Below are positions 4,567 to 5,139 of a DNA stretch of 5,139 nucleotides, piece after piece. The stretch's first letter is position 1. Each line of letters begins with the position of its first letter. The notes beneath the pieces are model-generated. The model had not been told where the DNA came from. It did not search any database and saw only the letters and a list, made by a program, of their open reading frames with translations. Origin of the DNA: Pseudomonadota bacterium (GTDB taxonomy: Bacteria > Pseudomonadota > Alphaproteobacteria > Rhizobiales > Rhizobiaceae). The position numbers were made by a program, and so were the translations under genes. The stretch is from positions 1-5,139 of the forward strand of contig JAEWFU010000387.1 of NCBI GenBank assembly GCA_023388675.1, read 5' to 3'.

Positions 4567-5139
4567 TCACAAGAGCCCGAACCACCAGGTCGCCAGCCCC
4601 AGGAAGGCGAAGAAACCGACGACGTCCGTCGTCGTGGTGACGAACACGGCCGAGGCCACCGCCGGGTCGGCACCGAAGCGGTCGAGAAGCAGCGGAATCA
4701 GTATGCCGGCCAGCGCCGCCGTCAGCATGTTGACCACCATCGCGACCGCGATGATGCCGCCGAGGTCAGGATCGGAAAACCAGAAGCCGGCTACGAGCCC
4801 GATCAGCGTGGCGAAGATCGCACCGTTGAGCAGCCCGACGCCGATCTCGCGGCGGATGATGCGGCCGGCATTGTAGATGTCGAGGTCCTTCGTTGCGAGT
4901 GCGCGCACGGTGACCGTCATGGTTTGCGAACCGGCATTGCCGCCCATGCCGGCTACGATCGGCATCAGGATGGCAAGGGCCACGATCTGCTGGATCGTGG
5001 CTTCGAACAGACCGATAATCGAAGCGGCAAGAAAGGCCATCACGAGATTGACGAGCAACCAGGGAACGCGCGAGCGGGAGGCTGCCAGCACCCGGTCGGA
5101 CAGCTCTTCGTCGCCGACGCCGCCGAGGCGCATCAGATC
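4567..5139 (-). CDS. mgtE: Magnesium transporter MgtE (C-terminal membrane domain)
   Basis: Inner-membrane Mg2+ channel/transporter. The frame is open to the window edge (D-L-M-R...), so the ATG at 5133 is internal. About 190 of the usual roughly 450 residues are seen; the N-terminal and CBS regulatory domains lie outside. Counting from the first visible Asp, five hydrophobic segments lie at about 25-45, 49-65, 99-120, 126-151 and 160-187. The family's pore motif PIVAGMGGNAGSQ is at 60-72. An Asp within TTTTDVVGF at 172 corresponds to the conserved pore aspartate that binds Mg2+ in Thermus MgtE. The C-terminus ends normally in a hydrophobic run with no tail. It is followed on the same strand, after 83 bases, by the MerR-type regulator; the AT-rich promoter in the gap argues that the two are not one strict operon. 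Confidence 0.95.
   Translation of the reverse strand, partial: DLMRLGGVGDEELSDRVLAASRSRVPWLLVNLVMAFLAASIIGLFEATIQQIVALAILMPIVAGMGGNAGSQTMTVTVRALATKDLDIYNAGRIIRREIGVGLLNGAIFATLIGLVAGFWFSDPDLGGIIAVAMVVNMLTAALAGILIPLLLDRFGADPAVASAVFVTTTTDVVGFFAFLGLATWWFGLL

Noticed and set aside
4343..4876. A 177-codon plus-strand frame over the MerR and mgtE genes
   Set aside because: It crosses the AT-rich promoter and is antisense to two recognisable proteins.

Overview
The window looks like chromosomal DNA of a high-GC alphaproteobacterium, most likely Hyphomicrobiales (Phyllobacteriaceae/Mesorhizobium-like). This rests on base composition, protein flavour (a DppC-type permease, a DUF1624 protein with a cysteine-rich tail, a LiuR/GnyR-like MerR regulator, MgtE) and the abundant interspersed repeats that begin GTCATCCCGG and end GGGACCCATTG. 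The genus is inference.

Layout, left to right. (1) 1-500, + strand: C-terminal part of an oligopeptide/dipeptide ABC permease (DppC/OppC family), start outside the window. (2) 501-1301: about 800 bases without a credible gene, filled by a mosaic of two repeat modules. Here they are called A (three copies, +) and B (two copies, -), joined by partly conserved linkers. (3) 1302-2129, - strand: an intact aldo/keto reductase. (4) 2130-2219: a short divergent promoter region. (5) 2220-3673, + strand: a two-gene operon of a DUF1624 (HGSNAT-type) membrane protein and, 2 nt later, an isoprenylcysteine/phospholipid-methyltransferase-like membrane protein. (6) 3674-4096: a second A/B array in the opposite orientation. 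(7) 4097-4483, - strand: a MerR-family regulator of LiuR/GnyR type, preceded by a near-palindromic operator candidate. (8) 4567-5139, - strand: C-terminal membrane domain of an MgtE magnesium transporter, N-terminus outside the window.

The five complete or partial transcription units are ordinary housekeeping or accessory metabolism: peptide uptake, carbonyl reduction, envelope modification of unknown substrate, probable acyl-CoA/branched-chain catabolism control, and Mg2+ transport. No obvious pathway links them. The most structured part is the non-coding DNA. Both repeat arrays sit exactly between convergent genes, start within about 45 nt of a stop codon, alternate A and B in opposite orientations like BIMEs, and have mutually opposite polarity around the 2.4-kb three-gene block. 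I see no phage, toxin-antitoxin, CRISPR, tRNA or rRNA features and no clear new system. The repeat mosaic and the twin-CX3C tail of the DUF1624 protein are the best candidates for a second look.
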